Made by a program: the position numbers and the translations under genes
The notes under the pieces: model-generated
Told to the model about the DNA's origin: nothing
What the model saw: only the letters and a program-made list of their open reading frames with translations
The model's database searches: none
NCBI RefSeq assembly: GCF_039954865.1
Contig: NZ_CP157197.1
Location: 947,501 to 1,011,500, forward strand
Reading direction: 5' to 3'
Length of the DNA: 64,000 nt
Origin: Rickettsia sp. Oklahoma-10
GTDB taxonomy: Bacteria; Pseudomonadota; Alphaproteobacteria; Rickettsiales; Rickettsiaceae
Shown here: one piece after another, positions 26,275 through 34,182 of the stretch
Numbering within the stretch: the first letter of the stretch is position 1
Layout of the letters: each line of letters begins with the position of its first letter

Positions 26275-26355
26275 AGTTTTTATACTGGGTTATACTACGG
26301 TTTGAACACTATATTAAAAAATACCACTCACAAGATAACACATTCAGGATGTGGT
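26275..26355. repeat. Repeat fragment between sodB and folC
   Basis: 'tatactgggttatactacggtttgaaca' and 'ggatgtggtatgacata' look like decayed arms of the ATACCGTGGCTTGACCA repeat family. They overlap the last codons of folC (MSYHILNV on the opposite strand), so the insertion may have replaced the original folC end. Confidence 0.4.
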
Positions 26356-27648
26356 ATGACATAATCCACCCAACAACTCATAAAAATCAGAAGCTAAAAG
26401 AAGTGATCCGGTTATTATAATATTCGCTTTAATATTGCCGTTTATTTTCTTTATATCACTAATCGCTTCTTCAATAGAATCACTTGCACTAAAATCAATA
26501 CCGCTCTTTTTACCTTCAGAATCTATTCTTTCTGCACTATGACTTAGAGGTTCAGAGAGAACTTTAACACCATACCCTTTAATTATCAAACCCCTAAAAT
26601 AAGAACAAAATTCTTCGATATTTCTATTTTTAGTCATACCGAGTATTAAATATATAGGCGATGTTAAATTATCGCAAATCCAACTAGCTAGAACCTGTGC
26701 TCCACTATTATTATGGGCTCCGTCTAACCAAATTTGAACATTATCACCTATTAATTTGGAATATTTTTTTGGTTCTATTTTTTCGATTCTTGCAGACCAA
26801 ACAGTATTTTGCAATCCTTTAGAAATCATTTTGTTGCTAATATTAAATTTTTTATTTATCAAACTAATTAAAGCAATAACGCTTGCTGCATTTATTAATT
26901 GATGATCACCAAGCAGTGAAGGAATCGGAAATTCATAAGTAAAATTTTGTGACGAATAAATAAATCCGTTGTTAGTCTTTTTAATACCGAAATCATATTC
27001 ATAACAGAAAATCGGTACTTCTATCTCTTCAGCCTTTATAAATAATATTTCATACACTTCCAAAGTTTGCATACTTATAACGCAAGGAATGCACTGTTTC
27101 ATAATACCTGCTTTTTCAACTGCTATTAAGGGTAATGTATTACCCAGCACATTCATATGATCATATGAAATAGGTGTAATTAAAGTAATTAATGGTTGTG
27201 CTACTATATTTGTTGCATCTAACCGTCCGCCAAGCCCAGTCTCTAAAATTAATATATCGGCTCTAGTTCCTGCAAACGCTAGAAATGCTGCTGCCGTAGT
27301 ACCTTCAAAAAAGCTAGGTTCAATATTAAATTTTTCGCTTGCTACCCTCACCTGCTCACAAATCTGCCATAATTCATTATCCGAGATTTTCTCGCCCGCT
27401 AATATGATTCGTTCATTAAATTCTAATAAATGAGGAGAAGTATAGCAATGTACCTTATAATTGGTAAGCGTAAAGATGCTTTTGAGCATAGCAGCACTTG
27501 AACCTTTACCATTTGTACCTGCTATATGTATAATGGGAGGAAGCATTAAATGAGGGTCACCTAATGCTTTTAGAAGGCTTGCTATATTCTCAAGATTATA
27601 TTTAATGTTATTTTTCCAAATTGGCACCGGGAAATGTGGCATTAACAT
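26344..27648 (-). CDS. folC: Folylpolyglutamate / dihydrofolate synthase
   Basis: A 434-residue Mur-ligase-family enzyme adding glutamate to folates. The P-loop is IHIAGTNGKGSSAA (residues 40-53). SPHLLEFNERI, ILETGLGGRLDATNIV and ITPISYDHMNVLG are the diagnostic central blocks; VWLDGAHN-type residues appear as VQIWLDGAHNNSGAQVL. Length is normal. Its ATG is 1 nt past the bioY stop, so bioY-folC form an operon, perhaps joining two vitamin functions. Its C-terminus runs into a repeat fragment. Confidence 0.95.
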   Translation of the reverse strand: MLMPHFPVPIWKNNIKYNLENIASLLKALGDPHLMLPPIIHIAGTNGKGSSAAMLKSIFTLTNYKVHCYTSPHLLEFNERIILAGEKISDNELWQICEQVRVASEKFNIEPSFFEGTTAAAFLAFAGTRADILILETGLGGRLDATNIVAQPLITLITPISYDHMNVLGNTLPLIAVEKAGIMKQCIPCVISMQTLEVYEILFIKAEEIEVPIFCYEYDFGIKKTNNGFIYSSQNFTYEFPIPSLLGDHQLINAASVIALISLINKKFNISNKMISKGLQNTVWSARIEKIEPKKYSKLIGDNVQIWLDGAHNNSGAQVLASWICDNLTSPIYLILGMTKNRNIEEFCSYFRGLIIKGYGVKVLSEPLSHSAERIDSEGKKSGIDFSASDSIEEAISDIKKINGNIKANIIITGSLLLASDFYELLGGLCHTTS

Positions 27649-27649
27649 T

Positions 27650-28210
27650 TTATTTATTGCTATTACTTACTACTTTATTTGGTTTTACTAAGTTAATAAG
27701 TCCAATTAATAAGAATGATTTTATTATACCAGGTATAATAAAAGGTAATACACCACCATAAAATGCGCCGCTGACTCCTAAGAATTTAAAGAGCCACATC
27801 CAACCAGAACTCATAATAATTATATTACCGATTAAACATAAAGATATCTGATTTAACCATTTATTAGAAGTAAATATTTTATCTTTTAAGCTAGCCATAA
27901 CATAACCGGCAATTAAAAAACCTGCTAGATATCCTCCGGTAGGACCTAATAATACTCGTAAACCACTTGAAAACCCTCCGAATACAGGGATTCCCATTAC
28001 TCCAAGAGTTATAAAAGATAATATTGTTAAAGGTCCGGTAGTTTTATTATATGTAAGTCCGATGAACATCACTGCAACGGTTTGCAATGAAATAAATATA
28101 GGCTTTATAGGTATTATTATTTGTGAACAAATAGCGAGTAATGCCACTCCTAAAACTATTTCCATTGCTTGCCTTTTAATTAAAGGTAGTGAGATTAAAT
28201 TAAGTTGCAT
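27650..28210 (-). CDS. bioY: BioY biotin transporter substrate-binding membrane subunit
   Basis: A 186-residue membrane protein with about six helices, the S-component of biotin ECF transport. GLTYNKTTGPLTILSFITLGVMGIPVFGGFSSG and VLLGPTGGYLAGFLIAGYVMA are the conserved BioY loops. Rickettsiae do not encode a complete biotin pathway, so import is expected; no T-component or ATPase gene is adjacent. It sits next to birA's neighbourhood and is divergent from the BPL_N protein. Promoter TTGACA-17-TATTAT lies upstream, and GAGG precedes the ATG. Confidence 0.93.
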   Translation of the reverse strand: MQLNLISLPLIKRQAMEIVLGVALLAICSQIIIPIKPIFISLQTVAVMFIGLTYNKTTGPLTILSFITLGVMGIPVFGGFSSGLRVLLGPTGGYLAGFLIAGYVMASLKDKIFTSNKWLNQISLCLIGNIIIMSSGWMWLFKFLGVSGAFYGGVLPFIIPGIIKSFLLIGLINLVKPNKVVSNSNK

Positions 28211-28247
28211 AAAATTACCTCATAATTTATTTTTTAAATAACTAAAA

Positions 28248-28276
28248 TAATAGAATTATATAAATGTTCTTGTCAA
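28248..28276 (-). promoter_or_regulatory. Sigma-70 promoter of bioY-folC
   Basis: TTGACA (28276-28271) and TATTAT (28253-28248) with an ideal 17-bp spacing, 38 bp upstream of the bioY ATG. The -35 lies in a 13-bp palindrome TTCTTGTCAAGAA (28267-28279), a possible operator shared with the divergent BPL_N gene. Confidence 0.6.
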
Positions 28277-28286
28277 GAATATAAAA

Positions 28287-29036
28287 ATGAAAATAAAAAT
28301 TTATAATGATCTAGGAGTGTCAAAAGAAAGTGTTAAGCATTGCGAATATACCCTAAAACTTTACGCTTTAAATTATAAAGTAGAATATATTTCTGCACAA
28401 GAAATTATAGATGGGATGTGGATTCAAAATACCTTATTACTTATTTTACTTGGAGGAAGAGACTTGTATTATGTACAAAAATTACAAGGAAAAGGTAATC
28501 TTATAATACAAAATTATTTAAAAAATGGAGGGCATTTTCTTGGAATATGTGCCGGTAGTTATTATAGCGGTAATTATTTGGCATTTGCTAAAGGAACAAA
28601 TATAGAGGTGATAGGTGAAAGAGAATTAAAGATTTTCAATGGAGTGATTAGAGGACCGTTGCTTGCTCATTATTATTACAATTCATATAAAGGAGCAAGA
28701 GCTGCTTATTTAAAAATAAACCCTAAACTTAAATTAAATATAAAAGACTGTTATATTTTTTATAACGGTGGAGGATATTTTGTTGACGTAGAAAATACCA
28801 AAGATACTGAAATAATAGCAAGTTATGAGGATTCTAAGGCTGCAATAATAAAATGTGCATATGGTAATGGAACAGCTATTCTAAGCGGCGTTCATCTTGA
28901 ATATGATCCTGCACTTATAAAAAATCAACCTCTTAATAAGATTTGTAAAATACTAAAAGCTCATGATACGAAAAGAATAAAATTATTAAATAATATATTC
29001 AAAAATCTAAATTTGTATAATAGTTCGGAGGTGTAA
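28287..29036 (+). CDS. BPL_N-domain (class I amidotransferase-like) protein
   Basis: A 249-residue protein like the N-terminal domain of eukaryotic biotin-protein ligase (BPL_N), a glutamine-amidotransferase-like fold. The motifs LLGGRDLYY, NYLKNGGHFLGICAGSYYSG (nucleophile-like Cys88), GERELKIFNG and YFVDVEN are visible. Genes of this type in Rickettsia and Wolbachia relatives lie near bioY and are thought to belong to biotin use, but no activity is established. Divergent from bioY; the 3' end overlaps the oppositely transcribed GST gene by 38 nt. Confidence 0.8.
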   Translation: MKIKIYNDLGVSKESVKHCEYTLKLYALNYKVEYISAQEIIDGMWIQNTLLLILLGGRDLYYVQKLQGKGNLIIQNYLKNGGHFLGICAGSYYSGNYLAFAKGTNIEVIGERELKIFNGVIRGPLLAHYYYNSYKGARAAYLKINPKLKLNIKDCYIFYNGGGYFVDVENTKDTEIIASYEDSKAAIIKCAYGNGTAILSGVHLEYDPALIKNQPLNKICKILKAHDTKRIKLLNNIFKNLNLYNSSEV

Positions 29037-29667
29037 AACCCGGGATTCTATCTTGTAATAATAACCTAAAAGCGGGTCTTGATTTGATGAGAGAGTACCA
29101 ATGTTTGATAAGCGTCCATTTACCCCAAAAAATCTCACCAAAATAATCGAGTGCCGATAAGTGACAACTTGCGGCAATATCGGCAATCGTGAGTGAATCC
29201 GATACGATATAGCTTCTTTTTTCTAGCAAAGAAGTTATATATTCTAAATGATAGTTTAGATTATTTTTTGCAGCACGTAAAAACTCGGTTCGCGGACTGC
29301 TCATTTTAGCAATTGATCTTATAACTTTTTCGTCAATAATAATTTTAGTAACTTCACGATAAAACTTATCGTTAAACCAAAAAAATAATCGTCTAATTTC
29401 GGTACAAATATCAATATCTTCATCTAAAAAATTAAAATTTGGATATTTGCTATTAAGATATTCAACAAAAGGATAAATTCCTATTACGCATAAGCCATAT
29501 GATTCTTCTAAAACGGGTAAAGTTCCAGATGGGTTTATTTTTAAGAAACCTTTATTAAATTGCCAATAATCTTCTTTAATTGTAGTAAATTCTATATCTA
29601 ATTCTTTTAAGAAGACTCGAGCTTGTCTTGAAAGAGGACAAATAGGATAATGATATAACTTTTTCAT
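28999..29667 (-). CDS. Glutathione S-transferase family protein
   Basis: A 222-residue protein with an N-terminal thioredoxin-like domain (KKLYHYPICPLSRQARVFLKEL, then LKINPSGTLPVLEE, matching the cis-proline loop) and a helical GST C-domain with YIVSDSLTIADIAASCHL (the conserved SxADI). It conjugates or transfers glutathione to electrophiles; the substrate is unknown. The redox-active Cys10 follows Pro-Ile, but only one cysteine is in the CPLS motif, typical of Cys-GSTs. It is convergent with the BPL_N gene, overlapping its end. Confidence 0.85.
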   Translation of the reverse strand: MKKLYHYPICPLSRQARVFLKELDIEFTTIKEDYWQFNKGFLKINPSGTLPVLEESYGLCVIGIYPFVEYLNSKYPNFNFLDEDIDICTEIRRLFFWFNDKFYREVTKIIIDEKVIRSIAKMSSPRTEFLRAAKNNLNYHLEYITSLLEKRSYIVSDSLTIADIAASCHLSALDYFGEIFWGKWTLIKHWYSLIKSRPAFRLLLQDRIPGFTPPNYYTNLDF

Positions 29668-29730
29668 TAAAATTTATGTTATAGTAAGTTCGATGTTATC
29701 CTGTGGTTTAACCCTGTGGTCCTTAGGATT
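29668..29730. repeat. Repeat fragment upstream of GST, next to rnpB
   Basis: Contains 'tcctgtggtttaaccctgtggtcc', a decayed palindromic-repeat arm. Confidence 0.35.
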
Positions 29731-30122
29731 TTTATAAGGTCTATAAGCCGGATTCTGTATGAATATACATTCATTGCAGTTATTTATCTAGGATAAACGT
29801 TACCGTTTACCTCAAGCGATCTACCCGCATTACAAGCCGGTTAGAGATAACCCGGGAACTTAAAATACAAGTTCTGTAAAGCCTATTTGATCTTGCTCTT
29901 GGTGGGGTTTACCATGCGTAACTTGTTACCAACTTACCGGTACGCTCTTACCGCACCTTTTCACCCTTACCGAAATATTTCGGCAGTATATTTTCTGTGG
30001 CACTTTCCCTAAAGTAATAATACTCCGCCGGAGATTAGCCGGCACCATACCTCTATAGAGTCCGGACTTTCCTCGTGATCTATAGCTTTGCTATATCATC
30101 CACGCAACTGCATGACCACTTA
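29731..30122 (-). ncRNA. rnpB: RNase P RNA (class A)
   Basis: The minus strand carries universally conserved blocks: P1 strand GTGGTC near 30121-30115, the GAGGAAAGTCCGGACT block, GGGTGAAAAGGTGCGGTAAGAGCGT-like CR-II/III, and the 3' region pairing with P1 (GACCTTAT) around 29741-29733. This is the catalytic subunit that matures tRNA 5' ends. The ends were set from the P1 pairing and may be off by a few bases. Confidence 0.95.
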
Positions 30123-30330
30123 GAATTATGGTCAATTTTCTTAAATTAGTCAATAACATTTAGAAGAAATTAACTATCTGGGGGATGGTTAATTCTATTT
30201 CATGGAATAACTATGTATAGGACTATAAGAAAAAACATATAGTATATTATCATAGTTATCCATTATAGTATGGATAATAAAAAACCGTTATAAAGTACTA
30301 ACTAAAGTAATATAAGAGTAATACTAATCT
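30123..30330. other. AT-rich rnpB upstream region
   Basis: Presumed rnpB promoter region; no gene was recognised. The IS200 relic follows. Confidence 0.3.
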
Positions 30331-30600
30331 GATCATTTGTACATTTTTGTATCAATTCCGCCTCATATAGCAGTAAATGAGTTTGTACAAAAAGCAAAGA
30401 GAAGAAGAACATCAGAAATCATATAACAAGAATTTCCTAAGTTGAAGAAAATATATTAGGAAAAACATTTTTGGGTAGGAGGCTATTTTAGTACAACAAG
30501 TGGTCATATTACAAATTTAGGTAATTAATGAGTACATAAATAACCATACAGAAGCTTATCAGCCATCTTCAATTTCTAATTATTTAGATTGAAGTAGCTT
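30331..30600 (+). mobile_element. Relic of an IS200-type (Y1 transposase) insertion sequence
   Basis: One continuous plus-strand frame, broken only by stops, reads DHLYIFVSIPPHIAVNEFVQK, KRRRTSEII, QEFPKLKKIY, EKHFWVGGYFSTTSGHIT. That is the HUH-transposase pattern (DH.H.L...PP....s..vq..K...s......FP.L...YWg..lWarGYf..t.G). The original catalytic HUH histidines are reduced (His-Leu-Tyr) and several stops are present, so it is inactive. The downstream sequence with 'agcacttctagtgct' and other small hairpins may be the old IS right end. Confidence 0.7.
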
Positions 30601-30887
30601 TAGCGTAATTCTATAGCACTTCTAGTGCTGCTATCCCAACCTATCGGCTCCTCCAGCCTATAGTAGTTGAGTTATTAGACTCTATAAGATTTATTTCTTA
30701 TCAAGATATTTAACTTTTGTACACAGAACCTAATTAAATTAATAAGTATAATAATAAATTTATTAATAAATTTAAAATTTCAACTATTTTATTATAATTT
30801 AACGTTGCTACTATTTTTTTCATACTGTATAAATATGATTTAATGTTCCTAAATACATAAGTTGTTTAGCAAATTTTAATATATGAT
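30601..30887. other. Spacer between IS200 relic and ppdK
   Basis: AT-rich. Contains 'gtacacagaacctaatt' (30719-30735), related to the 'cagaacct' inverted-repeat ends at 34096-34160. The ppdK leader follows; no strong promoter could be fixed. Confidence 0.3.
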
Positions 30888-33524
30888 ATGAAAAAATTAA
30901 TTTATCATTTTGGCAGTAATGGTAGTGATGGAAACGCTAGCATGAAAAATATACTTGGTAACAAAGGTGCTGGTCTTGCCGAAATGTCTAACCTAAAATT
31001 ACCTATTCCAGATGGTTTTACAATAACTACGGAGCTATGTAATTACTTTTATACCCACAATAATAACTTTCCTCAAAATTTTCAAAGTGACTTAAAAAAT
31101 GCTATCACCGAACTTGAAATAACTACCGGTAAAATTTTTGGCAGCACAAGCAATCCTTTGTTATTATCGGTGCGATCAGGTTCTACAGTTTCAATGCCCG
31201 GAATGATGGATACTATCCTTAATCTTGGAATGAATAACGAAGTGTGTAATGCTCTTGCAGATTCCTGCGGTGATAAACGATTTGCTCTTGATAGTTACAA
31301 AAGATTTTTAGAAATGTACGGCTCAACGGTATTATCTATACCTAGTGATCTATTTGAACAAATTTACGAAAAACACAAGATTCAAGCTAATCTTTATAAA
31401 GATAGTGAAATTACCATAGAATTATTAGAAAAAATTATTGACGATTTTAAACGATTGCATATTAAGTATACTAAGCAACTAATTAATGACCCTTATGAGC
31501 AATTAGAATCGGCAATTAAAGCGGTACTACACTCTTGGATGAGTAATAGAGCAGTTATATACAGAAAAATCAATAATATTTCGGGGGACTTCGGTACGGC
31601 TATTAATATCCAAGCAATGGTTTTCGGTAATTTAGGCAAGACTTCAGCTACGGGAGTTGCTTTTACTAGATCACCTTCTACAGGAGAAAAAAAGCTCTTT
31701 GGAGAATTTTTAATAAATGCTCAAGGTGAAGACATAGTGTCGGGAACTAGAACACCTATGCCTATTATAGCAGACGATTCAAATTCTATGCAAGCAATGA
31801 TGCCAAAAGTGTTTAATGAGCTATCACAAATTGCGAAAAAGCTTGAAGAACATTACTTAGATATGCAGGATATAGAATTCACGATAGAAAATAATAAGTT
31901 ATATATCTTGCAAACACGTACTGCAAAAAGAACCGCCATTGCTGCTATTAATATTGCCGTACAAATGGTAGAAGAAAAGCTGATTTCTAAAGAACAAGCT
32001 TTAATGCGAATAGATCCGGAATCATTAAATCAATTATTACATACAAGAATTGATTACAGTAAGGGTTTTTCTTCTATTGCCGAAGGGCTGCCTGCTTCTC
32101 CAGGTGCTGCAACGGGTATTGTAGTATTCTCACCTTATGATGCTGAAAAATTATCTCATCATCATAAAGTAATTTTAGTACGCCATGATACCAGTCCAGA
32201 AGATATTAACGGAATGTATGTTTCTGCAGGTATTTTAACTATTAGAGGGGGAATGACTTCGCATGCAGCAGTTGTGGCAAGAGGTATGGGGAAACCTTGC
32301 GTTTGCGGCACAAGTAATTTATCTATAGATGAGAAAAAGCAAATACTAACGGCAGGCAACATAGTTATTAAACAAGGTGATACTATAACGATTGATGGCA
32401 GTAGCGGTAAAGTCTTTTTAGGTGAAATGCCGTTAATCCAGCCTACTTTCAGTGAGGCATCAAAGTTAATTTTAGATTGGGCAGACGAAATTAGCAGTTT
32501 AAAAGTTCGCGCAAATGCTGAAACGGTTAGTGATGCTTTAATATCCATAAAGTTCGGGGCACAAGGTATAGGTTTGTGTCGTAGCGAACATATGTTTTTC
32601 GATAAAAATAAAATTCCTTTAGTAAGAGAAATGATTATTGCTCCTGATATAGAACATAGAAAGCTTGCTGTGCAGAAATTATTACCTCTACAAACTGAGG
32701 ATTTTAAGGCCTTGTTTAGAGTAATGAATGGAAAACCAGTCAATATTAGATTACTTGATCCGCCATTGCATGAGTTTTTACCTACCACTGAAGAAGAAAA
32801 AAAGAATTTGGCAAATAGCTTAAATTTACCTTTAGCCATGATTAATCAACGTCTTCATGCTATGCATGAAATAAATCCTATGCTTGGTCATCGTGGGTGT
32901 AGACTTGGTATATGTTCACCGGAAATTTACCAAATGCAAATAGAAGCAATTTTTACAGCTATTTTTGAGCTACATACAAAAGAACATATAGAATGTAATT
33001 TAGAGTTAATGATTCCTTTAATTAGCAATGTAGGTGAAGTAAAAAAGCTTAAAATGGATATTTATGAGGTAATAGAGGAATTAGAGCAACGTTATAGGTA
33101 TAAGTTTTTCTTTATGCTTGGTACTATGATAGAACTACCAAGAGCAGCACTTGGCAGTAAGAAAATAGCTAAGGAAGTTAACTACTTCAGTTTTGGTACT
33201 AATGATTTAACTCAAACAACATACGGGATTTCTAGAGATGATATTGCTTCTTTCCTTCCATATTATTTACAAGAAAAGATTTTTGAATCTGATCCATTTA
33301 CTATCATCGATGAAGAAGGAGTAGGAGAACTAATTGAAATTGCTATAAAACGAGGAAAAAGCAGTAATGCTAATTTAAAACTTGGAGCTTGTGGAGAACA
33401 TGCAGGAAACCCTGTCTCTATAGAATTTTTCCATAGGATGCATTTAAACTATGTGTCTTGCTCTCCATATCGAATCCCTATAGCACGAATCGCTGCAGCA
33501 CAAGCTAAAATTAAATATGGGTAA
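30888..33524 (+). CDS. ppdK: Pyruvate, phosphate dikinase
   Basis: An 878-residue enzyme interconverting pyruvate, ATP and phosphate with PEP, AMP and pyrophosphate. The N-terminal ATP-grasp domain has KGAGLAEM, SVRSGSTVSMPGMMDTILNLG and GDFGTAIN. The swivelling phosphohistidine domain carries RGGMTSHAAVVARGMGKPCVCG, whose histidine is the phosphocarrier. The C-terminal TIM-barrel has GLCRSEHMFF, MLGHRGCRLG and FFSFGTNDLTQTTYG near-equivalent VNYFSFGTNDLTQTTYG. It links pyruvate and PEP in a metabolism without complete glycolysis. A strong terminator follows the stop immediately. Confidence 0.98.
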   Translation: MKKLIYHFGSNGSDGNASMKNILGNKGAGLAEMSNLKLPIPDGFTITTELCNYFYTHNNNFPQNFQSDLKNAITELEITTGKIFGSTSNPLLLSVRSGSTVSMPGMMDTILNLGMNNEVCNALADSCGDKRFALDSYKRFLEMYGSTVLSIPSDLFEQIYEKHKIQANLYKDSEITIELLEKIIDDFKRLHIKYTKQLINDPYEQLESAIKAVLHSWMSNRAVIYRKINNISGDFGTAINIQAMVFGNLGKTSATGVAFTRSPSTGEKKLFGEFLINAQGEDIVSGTRTPMPIIADDSNSMQAMMPKVFNELSQIAKKLEEHYLDMQDIEFTIENNKLYILQTRTAKRTAIAAINIAVQMVEEKLISKEQALMRIDPESLNQLLHTRIDYSKGFSSIAEGLPASPGAATGIVVFSPYDAEKLSHHHKVILVRHDTSPEDINGMYVSAGILTIRGGMTSHAAVVARGMGKPCVCGTSNLSIDEKKQILTAGNIVIKQGDTITIDGSSGKVFLGEMPLIQPTFSEASKLILDWADEISSLKVRANAETVSDALISIKFGAQGIGLCRSEHMFFDKNKIPLVREMIIAPDIEHRKLAVQKLLPLQTEDFKALFRVMNGKPVNIRLLDPPLHEFLPTTEEEKKNLANSLNLPLAMINQRLHAMHEINPMLGHRGCRLGICSPEIYQMQIEAIFTAIFELHTKEHIECNLELMIPLISNVGEVKKLKMDIYEVIEELEQRYRYKFFFMLGTMIELPRAALGSKKIAKEVNYFSFGTNDLTQTTYGISRDDIASFLPYYLQEKIFESDPFTIIDEEGVGELIEIAIKRGKSSNANLKLGACGEHAGNPVSIEFFHRMHLNYVSCSPYRIPIARIAAAQAKIKYG

Positions 33525-33525
33525 T

Positions 33526-33566
33526 AAAGTATAATACAGGAATTTTAGATTCCTGTATTATACTTT
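33526..33566 (+). terminator. Strong hairpin terminator after ppdK
   Basis: A 17-bp perfect inverted repeat, AAAGTATAATACAGGAA with a 7-base loop and TTCCTGTATTATACTTT, 1 bp after the ppdK TAA. One of the few strong hairpins in this window. Confidence 0.85.
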
Positions 33567-33569
33567 ATT

Positions 33570-34182
33570 ACTCTTCAAATGTTGATGATTTACCTGTAAG
33601 GTTACTATAACCTATCCGCTTAAATTGTGTCGCCTTTGTTTAAAAATTGATAATTACCTCCTTACCTCCATTAGGGAAATATTCTTTTTTCAAATCTCAT
33701 TTTAGTATTTCTATAAAATATTTTAGTGGATCTACTCTATAATTCGCTACAATAAATTCACAATGCTTTGTTACTTGCTTGTACGTACAGTTACTTTAAC
33801 GCTGTTTTAAGAAAATAATTTAAAAATGTGCAAATCTTTAACTATTTATCACTACTGCAATTAAGTTACTTTTACTAGTGGAATTATTTATTAAAGATTG
33901 TATCTCTTCTTTTAAAAGTTTTCCATTAGCTTGAATTGACACTTACTAACACACTAAATATTATTGGTATTTACTACCTTTTGAACTTGTTTCTTTCCAT
34001 ATATTTACTAAATCAATTATTAAAAAACTAGACATTATAATCTTTTTTTGAGAAATCGTAAGGTTTACATTTTTATATTTGTTGGGTAGAATATTTAGGT
34101 TCTGTGAAGATTCCTCAAACATCCATAATGAGATTATTTTAGCAATTTTCACAGAACCTAGATTTATTATTTTAAAACGTAT
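33570..34182 (-). pseudogene. Degraded unidentified coding sequence
   Basis: Minus-strand fragments with stops between 33580 and 33960 (QANGKLLKEEIQSLINNSTS, KHCEFIVANYRVDPLKYFIE, DLKKEYFPNGGKEVIINF) form a decayed gene of unknown family. A 63-codon frame at 33961-34152 (MKIAKIISLWMFEESSQNL) overlaps an inverted-repeat element and is doubtful. Confidence 0.4.
34096..34160. repeat. 65-bp element with perfect 13-bp terminal inverted repeats
   Basis: TAGGTTCTGTGAA (34096-34108) and TTCACAGAACCTA (34148-34160) face each other over 39 bp of AT-rich DNA. Partial 'cagaacct' ends also occur at about 30723, 39817 and 49514. It could be a miniature inverted-repeat element or a hairpin of the next gene's leader. 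Confidence 0.5.

Noticed and set aside
32162-32839. Long minus-strand ORF (225 codons) inside ppdK
   Set aside because: It is antisense to conserved ppdK motifs and has no protein-like family signature; a mirror frame of the real gene.
33961-34152. 63-codon minus ORF as a real gene
   Set aside because: It overlaps an inverted-repeat element, has no recognised family and no ribosome-binding site.
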